NCBI GenBank assembly: GCA_036733965.1
Contig: DAIMZL010000026.1
Coordinates: forward strand, 1-32,467
DNA: 32,467 nucleotides
Direction of reading: 5' to 3'
Source: JAEXOD01 sp937930275
Lineage (GTDB): Bacteria; Bacteroidota; Ignavibacteria; Ignavibacteriales; Melioribacteraceae
A program made the translations under genes and the position numbers. Below are positions 7,695 to 16,151 of this stretch, piece after piece (positions within the stretch are counted from its first letter, which is position 1; every line of letters begins with the position of its first letter). The notes under the pieces are model-generated. The model made no database searches. It had not been told where the DNA came from and saw only the letters and a list, made by a program, of their open reading frames with translations.

Positions 7695-8897
7695 TTAGTG
7701 CCTCTCTTTGCCTATTAATTCCAAACATCTATTTTTCAATTTATCTGTTAAATAAAGTAATTGTTGTTTTTCGTCTTCGGTAAATATTTCTAATATTTTA
7801 TTTTCCGCATTTTCCACAACACTCCATAATTTACCGATGGTTTCGGCGCCTATTTCGGTAATTATTAAATTATCGTTAGAAACTTTATTAATATATAATT
7901 TTTCCGATAGCGGATAAAGAAAACTTTCCAATTCAATATCGGTAATTCCGAATTGCTTTTGCATATCGGTAACCGTCATAACCTCATCACATTTTAACAC
8001 CATTAAAAACACAAGCTGAGTGCTGCTTAAATCCGAAACTTTTTTTAATTCTTTATCAAGAACTTCTTTAATAAACATAGCCGTTACATTAATTTCTCTT
8101 CCCAACGTAGCTCTAATTTTTTGCACAATTATCCCCAATATTTGTTTTAGTTTCAATTCGTAAATACTTATACCGGCAGCCACACCAACATTTAAACTTT
8201 CTACATTTCCGCTCATAGGTATTTGAATTGTTAAATCAGAGTTTAGTAAAAATTCTTCATTCACACCTTCGGTTTCATTTCCCAATATTAATGCAATGGG
8301 TTTACCGTCTAATTTAACTAATGATTGTATTTTATCGCCGTAAGGACTTGTCGTAATAATTTGATAATTATTTTGCTTTAACCAATTAATTGTATCTTCG
8401 GAATTATCAAATAATTTTATATTTGTCGAGTATATTTTCCCTCTTGAAGAATCAATTGCCTTACGCTTATAAAAATCAATTTGGCGTTTTGTTGAAATTA
8501 TTTCATTAATGCCAAAAGCGCTACATGTTCTTACAATTGTACCTATATTACCGAAATCTTGTAAATTATCCAAAACAACCAAAAAGTCTTTATTCCCTTT
8601 ATTCTCCTTTATATTTCCGACTGCAACTATAGGAATAAGATAATTAGTTTCGGTAATTTTTTTTAATAATCCTTCAGTTAAAGTAAACACGTTAAAATCG
8701 GAATATTTTTTAATTAAGTTTTGTTCGTTTTTAGAAATAAAAATATAATCAATCTTTATATTTGAATTTATAGCCCAGTTTAATGCATCTTCCCCTTCAA
8801 TTAAGAACTTTTTATTTTTAATTGATTCTTTTGTATGGTTTAAACTTTTTGCGAATTGCACTTTTTCATCTTTTAGAGTAGTAATTTCAATAACCAT
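7695..8897 (-). CDS. SpoU/TrmH-family RNA 2'-O-methyltransferase fused to a MarR-like winged-helix domain
   Basis: Residues 1-95 look like the substrate-binding N-terminal domain of RlmB/TrmH enzymes (KFLIEGEDAL). Residues 100-250 form the SPOUT methyltransferase knot with all three motifs: NIGTIVRTCSAFG, LILGNETEGVN and IPMSGNVESLNVGVAAGIS. These bind S-adenosylmethionine for 2'-O-methylation of tRNA or rRNA. From about residue 253 the protein continues without a break into a MarR-type winged helix: SSTQLVFLMVLKCDEVMTVT, a recognition-helix-like segment around 310-330, a wing, and a closing ITEIGAETIGKLW...ILEIFTEDEKQQLL helix pair typical of MarR dimerisation. Typical RNA methyltransferases of this family stop near residue 250. 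The gene begins 3 bp after the DUF1330 gene. The target RNA and any DNA binding are unknown. Confidence 0.83.
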   Translation of the reverse strand: MVIEITTLKDEKVQFAKSLNHTKESIKNKKFLIEGEDALNWAINSNIKIDYIFISKNEQNLIKKYSDFNVFTLTEGLLKKITETNYLIPIVAVGNIKENKGNKDFLVVLDNLQDFGNIGTIVRTCSAFGINEIISTKRQIDFYKRKAIDSSRGKIYSTNIKLFDNSEDTINWLKQNNYQIITTSPYGDKIQSLVKLDGKPIALILGNETEGVNEEFLLNSDLTIQIPMSGNVESLNVGVAAGISIYELKLKQILGIIVQKIRATLGREINVTAMFIKEVLDKELKKVSDLSSTQLVFLMVLKCDEVMTVTDMQKQFGITDIELESFLYPLSEKLYINKVSNDNLIITEIGAETIGKLWSVVENAENKILEIFTEDEKQQLLYLTDKLKNRCLELIGKERH

Positions 8898-8900
8898 ATA

Positions 8901-9185
8901 TTAATTTCCCTTAATCAGAATAGTATCACAAACAGCTCCTTTTAGCCGATTAATTAATATACTTTGATACTCGTTGCTATAATACCAATTATTAAACTCT
9001 TCTTCATTATTAAATTGTATAATTACCGTTTTGGTATATTTCCACTCCCCTTCCAAAATTTTAGGGTTATTATCAACCGATAAATATTTGCCGTTAAATT
9101 TTGCGAATACTTCATCTACGCTATCAAGATATTTGTTGTATTCGGTTTCATCTTCAATTTTGATATTTGCAACAAAATAAACCAA
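8901..9185 (-). CDS. DUF1330-like small dimeric alpha/beta-barrel protein
   Basis: A 94-residue soluble protein whose pattern (VYFVANIKIEDETEYNKYL at the N-terminus, then a central GKYLS strand and an IIQFNNEEEFNNWYYSNEYQ segment) matches the DUF1330 family of ferredoxin-like dimeric alpha+beta barrels, whose biochemical role is not established. The start must be the TTG at 9183-9185: there is no in-frame ATG or GTG nearby and the first beta strand begins right after it. It is followed 3 bp later by the methyltransferase-MarR gene, so the two are co-transcribed. A functional tie between them is not evident. Confidence 0.72.
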   Translation of the reverse strand: MVYFVANIKIEDETEYNKYLDSVDEVFAKFNGKYLSVDNNPKILEGEWKYTKTVIIQFNNEEEFNNWYYSNEYQSILINRLKGAVCDTILIKGN

Positions 9186-9402
9186 GTGGTACTCACGGTT
9201 TGTTAATAAAATATTTTCGCTTTACGCAAATATAAATTATTAAAATATAACATTAAAGCCAAGTTTTTGCAAATTTATTCGTATATTTGCATAATATTTT
9301 CATAAAAGTTTGTAAAATCTCGAAAATCACTTTTTACGGTACTCTGCGGTATTTCATTTTGCTTTATAAAGATTAAAAATTAGAATATAATTAGGAGTTA
9401 AC
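9186..9402. promoter_or_regulatory. Divergent intergenic region with candidate -7 elements on both strands
   Basis: This gap separates the minus-strand DUF1330 operon from the plus-strand SPFH operon. TATATTTG at 9282-9289 (+) and the same octamer on the minus strand at 9227-9234 fit the Bacteroidota TAnnTTTG element. Neither has a TTG at the ideal 19-21 base spacing, so both are weak. AGGAG at 9393-9397 is a good Shine-Dalgarno for the SPFH start at 9403. Confidence 0.3.
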
Positions 9403-10383
9403 ATGCTTTACGTTGTATCTGCCGTTGTTATTTTAATAATTGTACTATTTTTATATGAATATCGTATAAAAAGTCCCGATACAGTAGTACTTTACGAAAA
9501 AAATGATGTTATATATATGCGTTCAGGCAGATATTACCCAAGGCATTTTAGTTTGGCTTTACCCAAAACAACATACACAATTACTCCGCTAATTGAGGCA
9601 ACTGCAAAAGGAAATCTTGATATTAAAGTAAAACTATCTGTTACTGTTGCAGCTAATACAAAAAACTTACCTGCTTTAATTAAAATAGGTGGTTGGAACA
9701 CGAGTGCAGTTATTAAAGCTGCAAAAGAGCTTGAATTGATATTGGAAGGAAAAGTTAAATCTTTTACCGAAAACTTTGGAATTGAACAACTTTCATCCGA
9801 TAAAATTAATAACGATTTAAACATCAGTGCAAAAGATAGCGGAGAAAAGCTCGGACTTGAAATCGTCTCTCTTGTAGTTCAGTCGTTTGAACCGGCTGAT
9901 AAAAAAATATCTGAAGCATTAAAGCAACAAGAATCGGCAAGAATTGCGGAACAGACGGAAACACTTAACCAAAAAGCCCGTTTAGCAAGTGCAAAAATAA
10001 AGATATCGGCAGATGAAGAAATTGCTAAAATGGAAAGCGAACTTGAACTTAAAAAATTACAGATTAAGAACAATGAATTAATTAAAGAAGCCGAACTTGC
10101 ACAGAAAAGAACCGAAGAAGAATTAAAGAGAAAACATATGCAGCTTGAGTATGAAAGTAAAGAACTTGAGTTGCTTAAAAACTATCCCGAATTGTTAATT
10201 TTAACTCCGCAAGCGGCTCGGCTGGCAGAAGCAAGCCAATCATTAAAAAATGCTCGCACTGTCGTAAATCTTTCGCAGCAGGACTTAGGGCAAGTACCGG
10301 AGTTAATCGGAATATTTCAAAATTTCCTTAAAAATAATCTTAAAACCGATAACAATGCTACCGTAAAAAGTAACAATTTATAA
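9403..10383 (+). CDS. SPFH/band-7 (flotillin-like) membrane-anchored protein
   Basis: Residues 1-18 form a single N-terminal membrane helix; about 20-165 make an SPFH/band-7 domain (strand pattern IKSPDTVVLYEKNDVIYM, then DIKVKLSVTVAANTKN and a LGLEIVSLVVQSFEP strand at its end). Residues 165-255 are a long charged coiled coil rich in Ala, Glu and Lys, as in flotillins and prohibitin-like scaffolds. Such proteins oligomerise at membranes and organise partner proteins; no enzymatic role is expected. The start at 9403 has AGGAG 5 bases upstream. The stop is 9 bp before the giant aminotransferase/PEPC-like gene, so the two are very likely one operon, and this protein may hold that enzyme at the membrane (inference). 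Confidence 0.8.
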   Translation: MLYVVSAVVILIIVLFLYEYRIKSPDTVVLYEKNDVIYMRSGRYYPRHFSLALPKTTYTITPLIEATAKGNLDIKVKLSVTVAANTKNLPALIKIGGWNTSAVIKAAKELELILEGKVKSFTENFGIEQLSSDKINNDLNISAKDSGEKLGLEIVSLVVQSFEPADKKISEALKQQESARIAEQTETLNQKARLASAKIKISADEEIAKMESELELKKLQIKNNELIKEAELAQKRTEEELKRKHMQLEYESKELELLKNYPELLILTPQAARLAEASQSLKNARTVVNLSQQDLGQVPELIGIFQNFLKNNLKTDNNATVKSNNL

Positions 10384-10392
10384 TCGGTTGCC

Positions 10393-13300
10393 ATGAAACC
10401 AGTATCAGACCCTTTAGAGCTTTTTAAGCTAAAAGCAATTAAAGCAGCCAAAGTATCGGAAGTTAGCGAAGCTACTGCTTCATCTAACGTACCAAAAGAA
10501 GAACGGGTAAATTTCCATATTGGTAATCCCGTTCAAGATACATCTTTATCTTCGGCTTATTTGCGCTTAGCGTTAAATATTAATATTGAAGAAGACGAAA
10601 TTAGCGAAGAAAATATCGAGTCCGTTTTAGATAAAGCAGGATTAGAAAGAGAACATAAAGAGGAAGTGGAATTTTTACTTGGTTTAATTAAAGTAGCCGC
10701 TCCATACATGCCACGCGGCGGTTTTAATAAAAATAGTCCCGGCTTTTTAGTTAATTATTTTGTTAATTGGCTTGCTAAATATCAAAGAGAACCTTTATCA
10801 TACGATTTGGGCGAAATTACCGGTAAGCGCGAAATAATTATAAGCACCGGAGGAATTAACGAAGCACTTCGTCTTCTATTTAGCGCATTTAATAACTATT
10901 TGGTTACATTACCCGCCAAAGTACTTGTGTTCGGAAAATCTTTGCCTAAACACTTAACTAATTACAATAACTTAGATTTTACATTTATAAATTCGGATGA
11001 AGATTTATTAATCAAAGCGATTGAAGATAGTGTAACAAAAAATATTTTACCCCATTTTTTAATACTATCATTAAATACTTCGGAAAAGACAAGAAGATAT
11101 TTACGAAATTTAAGCCTAATATATCCTTTGTTTTTTGTTGAAACTAATAATGCCCCAAACCATTTATCATTGGCAAGGGAAGCAAAAATGGAAAACAGAG
11201 TACTAAGGTTAATAACTGCCGAAGTATTTAATCCCAAGTTATACGGCAGCCCGATAGTTTTTATTGCGGGAAATTCGGATTTTATTAATGTAATAGAAAA
11301 TATTCAGTTTAAACTAAAAGGAACTCCTTCATCTACCGAAGTCGAATTTTTATCATATATTTTACAAAAGAATACACTTCAAAATACAACTAATAATTCC
11401 GCTAAAATTAATGTCACCCCGCAATTTGAAATATCGGTTTTACCCGTATTCAAAAATAACGGCTTGCAATATTTGGCAGAACATTACTCAAACAAAATAA
11501 AGAATATAGTAAAAAATAAAGAAGAGTTGTTAAACAAGTATCCTTTAAAGTTTAACAACTTAATTAATTTAACACAAAACAAACTTAAGTTATCCAATAA
11601 TTTATTTGGTTATGATTTATTTGCCGAAGTAAAAACTATTGAACTTTTAGAAAATTTTATTAACAATTTTGACGATAAATATTTTACCGAGACTTTAAAA
11701 AACAGTTTTTTATTTGCTTTTATAAAACATCATCCCGAGTACAAAATTAACAATTGCATTGTTGTTAGCGGTTCGTCAAGAACTGCCTTAGGTTTATTGG
11801 GATTTAATTGCGGAATAGATAATATTGTTTTTCCGGATTTAAGCTGGACATACGAACATTGTTTCCCGAAATCTTATGTAGTACCGTTAGACGAGAGTTT
11901 CGAGCCTGATATTGAAAAGCTAACCGATACTGTTATCGGTTTAATTAAACAAAACCATAATAACAAATCGAAATATGCGGTTGCCATTAATAATCCCCAC
12001 AATGCCACCGGTATGCAATTTAATTCAGGCAAATTAAAACAATTATTAAAAACCCTTCTACAAAATAATATTTTTGTAATTGATGATTTATCCTATCAAA
12101 ATGTTGCTCCGGAACAAGAATATAAGCAAATAAAAACCTTACGATTACTTGCGGATGAGTTATATAACGAAGGATATATTACCGAAGAAAATGCTGATAA
12201 ACTTATTACGGTTCATTCATTAAGTAAAACCGATTCTTATGCGGGTGCTCGTTTAACTGTAGCAGAAATTAGAGATAAAAAATTATTTTCACAATTTAAC
12301 GAAATAAACAATTATATTACTCCGAATTATGGGGCAATATTTCTTGCATATTTGTTTTACAGAAATAAAGTTGAAGCAATTAACTCGTACTGGGGATTAC
12401 GCAACAAAATATTCTATTATAGAATGAAAGCTTTGCACGATGCCGTTGCATGGCTGCCTGAAGATAGAAACAAATACGCTATACATATAAAAGCTCCTAA
12501 GGGAAGCATGTATCCGCAAATGATAATTGAAAGGCTACCGGCAGGAATTTCTTTAGATTGGCTGGCAAGCGGATTGGCAAGACAAGGAATAGGACTTGTA
12601 CCACTTTCTACCTTTGCCAGAACAGAAAAGGGATTTGATAGCGGTAGAAAAACCTTTAGATTGACCTTAGGCGGAACAGATAACGCCGAAATTTTGCACA
12701 ATAAAACTCGTAGAGTATTAATTGACCTAAACCGAATGATTGCCGAAGAAGAATCCGGTTATGTTAAAAAAACATTTACTCCGGTTAACTTTGAATTTGA
12801 TTCTTCCTTAATGTTAAGTCAATTCCGCTTATTGTGGAATAAATACAAAGAACAAATTATAAACGAGTCAATAAAACAATTTTCGGTTGAAGCAAAAATT
12901 TTGAATCTAAATTCGGTTGATTTATTTACAAGTTTCAAAGAAAGCTATTTGCAGGAAAGGATTAATGTTTTTGAACAAAGACTATTCGATCGTGTAAAGT
13001 TGTTGGCAGCATTAATTGTTAAAAATCGGACAAATAATTATTCGGAACTGATTAAAACATTACAATATGAATTTTATAAAGACAATATTAACGATAGAAT
13101 AAATAGATTTAGATTAAGGCTTTTTGATAGGACCGTACATCCGACTCAAATTTACGGTATTGCAGCAGAATTGGTTTTTGAAAAAATAATTGAGTTTTTA
13201 TTGCGTAATAAGTTACCTGAGAAAAAAGATATTAATAAAGTTTCTTTAGAGCTTATTCGTGAATTTTTGGGTACTAACGTAGCTATAAAATCCAAAGATG

Positions 13301-15987
13301 AACCGGATGAATTACTTTTAGATTTAAGCTGTGCCATTTATGCAGAGCAGTACATAAACCTACATAAAGAAAAAAATTATAAAACGTTTTTATCGTTTTG
13401 GGGTGATTGGGACGGCAGCAACCGCCCGTCTGGTCAAGGACATAGCTTAGTTGCAGCAGTTGTAATAAAAAACGTTACAAACTTGGCTTCGTTTATAAAA
13501 CTTTTAGTAAAAGTTGATTCCGAAATTAAAATAGAAGAAACGCTATTTAACGAAATTGAAAATTTAAAAGAAACAAATAAAAAGTTTTCCGATTTATTAA
13601 AGCAGATAACTGTTTTAACACATAAACTTGAAAAGCGATTTAAAGGAGTTTTACCATTTAAACTAAAGCCAAGTATATATCGCAAACTTGGTATGAAACT
13701 GCATATTGCCGATGACCCGATTATAAAGCTTTGGAAACACAATGATAGACTTGAAACCAAAATGCTTAATTTGCGTAAACAGAGAAAACAGCTACTTGAA
13801 TATTATTTTTCCTTAAATAAAAAATTAAGAAAAACCCTTTACGATTTAATTCCGAGTATTGCTAAAAACCTTAACAACGATCTTGTTTTACGTGAAGCCG
13901 TTTTGTACAAAGACTTATTAAAACGCTTTGTAATTACCCCTCGTATTCATCAAAAAATGATTACTGCACAAGATCAATTTGCAGTTGATACAACTGTATA
14001 TAACATTTACGAAATAAATCAGATTGCCGCTGCATACGGCAATCCTGGAATGGTTTTAGGTCTTCAAATTAGCATGTCCAACAAAGCAGAAGGAGTAATT
14101 GCACTTGATAGAAAGCTTGTTGCCGAAAAAGAAAGTAGGAGAAGAAATGATTCCGGCAGCACGCTACCCAATATATTGTTAATTCCGTTATTTGAAGATA
14201 TCGATTCGGTTAAGGGAATTGCAGACTATTTAAATAAAGTATGGAATTATGCATTCCAAAGCAGAAGAATAGATTATAATACATCGCAACGATTTAACGA
14301 GATTATAGGAGAAGTATTTGTTGCCGGAAGCGATTTAAGTCAACAAATAGGACAAACTGCCGGAATGAACGCTTACAAGCAAGCTAAATTTAATTTAACA
14401 ATTTGGCTTGCCGAAAAAGGATTAATCGGAAAAATAAGGATGAAGATGGGCTGCGGTGAACCAATGCAGCGCCAAGGGGGTTTTTATACGGAAATTGCCG
14501 GTACAAAAGCATTTTTAAAATCTAACGAGTCCGATGTAAGGTTTTCTAATTACTTAAAAGAATCGACAAAAAAGAGTACCGAGTATGCAGTAACGCCTTT
14601 ACTCGGCGTTTTTGCCGGAGGTGATTTACGTACTTATCAAAGTACTATTTCAGAAAAATTAAGAAATATTCCTATTTACGATTATGCACAATTAATTTAT
14701 CATGTAAAACTTTCGCAATATTTTTATGAAAACGAATTAATAAGAGCCGGCGAACCGTTAAAAGAAACCAGATTACAATTTAAAACACGCGGCATTAAAG
14801 AATTAGAAAGATTAACCATTGGGAGAAAAGACGAATTATTTGATAAATTTGCCGAAATTTTTACTCAAAATTTCAAACATATTTTGTACGGAAACGAAGA
14901 GGATGTTGTTGGAATACACATAATATCTTACTTTATAGCCAGAACATCCCCTGTATTGCGTGATAGACCGACCGTTAGACCGGGGAAATCTTCCGGTTCC
15001 GAAATGGGACAAAAAATTCTTGAAAAAATTGCCGAAACTATACCTTTTTCAAAGTATGGCAGTTTTTTGCGAGCTATTGCTCATAATTTATCTCAAACCA
15101 CAATACTCGGAATAAATCAGTTAACTACAGGATTATTTAGAGCATTTGATGATTTTGCACGATTAAGTTTACCTGATGGGGATACTTTAACAATTATTGA
15201 AGATAGAATTTTACCCAAATTGCCTGTTTACGAAATTTTGCATTCCTTAAGAATTTATCAAGACACAAACTTATACTACTACGGAAAATTAGAAAAAGCT
15301 TTTAAAGCGGGAAATTCGGCATTAATTGCTTTACACGAAGATTTTGACGCATCAAAAAAATACATTGATATATTTAAGAAAGAACTACTTAGAAGACACG
15401 GTTTAGATGTAACTGATTTTTTTGAAGGAGGAAAGTTTATTTATGATTTACTTCCGACCTTACGCCCGGATTTAGCAGTACTTTTACAGCCGAATCTTTT
15501 TAATGCCGAAATTTCCGAATTAACTAAACATATTGCCGGTGATATTGACAAAGAATGGATTATTGAAGTAGAAAAATTGTTAAATATTAGAAAATCGGTT
15601 GATAAATGGCGTAATAAAATTTGGACATTGCTCGAAAGACCTGTCTTTACACGCGTAAATAGTTTTGTTGAATTAGCAAGTGCATTATATCCGCTTACTC
15701 TTCAAACGGCAGCTAACGATTTACCGTTTATGCCCAAGAGCAATAAATTGCCTATTTACGATAAAAACGGCAGCGACGAAAACATGAATAAATTTCTATC
15801 GGCAGCATTTAATTTGCTCTCTGCTATCTCCGAAGATAAAGTTGACGTACCTATAAACATTATAAAAGCTTTGCAAGAAGCAAAAAATATTATAAAAATT
15901 GAACAACAAGCTTTAAGCGAAAAAGAACAAAGACTTCTTCGATTTTACTTATTACAAATTGCGCGCATTACGGGAGAAAACGGTTAA
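10393..15987 (+). CDS. Giant fusion: degenerate aminotransferase + aminotransferase + PEP-carboxylase-like domain
   Basis: An uninterrupted 1864-residue protein. Residues 1-380 have class I/II aminotransferase fold features (TGKREIIISTGGINEALRLL) but no recognisable PLP lysine. Residues 400-790 are a second aminotransferase with the usual landmarks: NNPHNATG (533-540), D565xxY568, PLP lysine K612 in SLSKTDSYAGARL and substrate-carboxylate arginine R756 in FRLTLGG. From about 820 to the end the pattern follows phosphoenolpyruvate carboxylase: TVHPTQ (H916) for TAHPTE, GDWDGSNR (R1011) for SWxGGDRDG, ISMSNKAEGV, PLFEDID (E1268), AGSDLSQQIG (D1314), MGCGEPMQRQGG (R1360), RDRPTVRP and a terminal ITGENG. 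By my alignment K546, H579 and R581 of the E. coli enzyme are Q1317, M1352 and C1354, so normal carboxylase activity is doubtful. The substrate is unknown. It follows the SPFH gene by 9 bp. Confidence 0.8.
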   Translation: MKPVSDPLELFKLKAIKAAKVSEVSEATASSNVPKEERVNFHIGNPVQDTSLSSAYLRLALNINIEEDEISEENIESVLDKAGLEREHKEEVEFLLGLIKVAAPYMPRGGFNKNSPGFLVNYFVNWLAKYQREPLSYDLGEITGKREIIISTGGINEALRLLFSAFNNYLVTLPAKVLVFGKSLPKHLTNYNNLDFTFINSDEDLLIKAIEDSVTKNILPHFLILSLNTSEKTRRYLRNLSLIYPLFFVETNNAPNHLSLAREAKMENRVLRLITAEVFNPKLYGSPIVFIAGNSDFINVIENIQFKLKGTPSSTEVEFLSYILQKNTLQNTTNNSAKINVTPQFEISVLPVFKNNGLQYLAEHYSNKIKNIVKNKEELLNKYPLKFNNLINLTQNKLKLSNNLFGYDLFAEVKTIELLENFINNFDDKYFTETLKNSFLFAFIKHHPEYKINNCIVVSGSSRTALGLLGFNCGIDNIVFPDLSWTYEHCFPKSYVVPLDESFEPDIEKLTDTVIGLIKQNHNNKSKYAVAINNPHNATGMQFNSGKLKQLLKTLLQNNIFVIDDLSYQNVAPEQEYKQIKTLRLLADELYNEGYITEENADKLITVHSLSKTDSYAGARLTVAEIRDKKLFSQFNEINNYITPNYGAIFLAYLFYRNKVEAINSYWGLRNKIFYYRMKALHDAVAWLPEDRNKYAIHIKAPKGSMYPQMIIERLPAGISLDWLASGLARQGIGLVPLSTFARTEKGFDSGRKTFRLTLGGTDNAEILHNKTRRVLIDLNRMIAEEESGYVKKTFTPVNFEFDSSLMLSQFRLLWNKYKEQIINESIKQFSVEAKILNLNSVDLFTSFKESYLQERINVFEQRLFDRVKLLAALIVKNRTNNYSELIKTLQYEFYKDNINDRINRFRLRLFDRTVHPTQIYGIAAELVFEKIIEFLLRNKLPEKKDINKVSLELIREFLGTNVAIKSKDEPDELLLDLSCAIYAEQYINLHKEKNYKTFLSFWGDWDGSNRPSGQGHSLVAAVVIKNVTNLASFIKLLVKVDSEIKIEETLFNEIENLKETNKKFSDLLKQITVLTHKLEKRFKGVLPFKLKPSIYRKLGMKLHIADDPIIKLWKHNDRLETKMLNLRKQRKQLLEYYFSLNKKLRKTLYDLIPSIAKNLNNDLVLREAVLYKDLLKRFVITPRIHQKMITAQDQFAVDTTVYNIYEINQIAAAYGNPGMVLGLQISMSNKAEGVIALDRKLVAEKESRRRNDSGSTLPNILLIPLFEDIDSVKGIADYLNKVWNYAFQSRRIDYNTSQRFNEIIGEVFVAGSDLSQQIGQTAGMNAYKQAKFNLTIWLAEKGLIGKIRMKMGCGEPMQRQGGFYTEIAGTKAFLKSNESDVRFSNYLKESTKKSTEYAVTPLLGVFAGGDLRTYQSTISEKLRNIPIYDYAQLIYHVKLSQYFYENELIRAGEPLKETRLQFKTRGIKELERLTIGRKDELFDKFAEIFTQNFKHILYGNEEDVVGIHIISYFIARTSPVLRDRPTVRPGKSSGSEMGQKILEKIAETIPFSKYGSFLRAIAHNLSQTTILGINQLTTGLFRAFDDFARLSLPDGDTLTIIEDRILPKLPVYEILHSLRIYQDTNLYYYGKLEKAFKAGNSALIALHEDFDASKKYIDIFKKELLRRHGLDVTDFFEGGKFIYDLLPTLRPDLAVLLQPNLFNAEISELTKHIAGDIDKEWIIEVEKLLNIRKSVDKWRNKIWTLLERPVFTRVNSFVELASALYPLTLQTAANDLPFMPKSNKLPIYDKNGSDENMNKFLSAAFNLLSAISEDKVDVPINIIKALQEAKNIIKIEQQALSEKEQRLLRFYLLQIARITGENG

Positions 15988-16051
15988 AATTAAATATCCG
16001 TAAACATGGCATGTTAATCAAGGCAAATAATAAAGTATTTTTTATTATTAA

Positions 16052-16079
16052 GGGGTATAAACGGCTTAGTTAATACCCC
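16052..16079. terminator. Hairpin between convergent operons
   Basis: GGGGTAT (16052-16058) and ATACCCC (16073-16079) are perfect inverted repeats with a 14-base loop, lying 65 bp after the giant fusion gene and 73 bp before the end of the DUF4097 gene. There is no clean U-run on either side, so it is a weak terminator candidate. Confidence 0.35.
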
Positions 16080-16151
16080 AAGGTAGGATTAGAACTTCTA
16101 TTAAAAAAATAACCGGGAAGAATTTAATTTTTAATATTATTTAAAGTTATG

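Noticed and set aside
8100..8160. Frameshift or lost stop joining methyltransferase and MarR genes
   Set aside because: The frame is continuous and no stop, start or ribosome-binding site remnant is seen at the junction; kept as a genuine fusion pending comparison.
13434..13760. Possible break between aminotransferase and PEPC-like parts (two genes run together by error)
   Set aside because: The frame is open throughout, there is no internal start with a ribosome-binding site at the junction, and codon use looks even on both sides.
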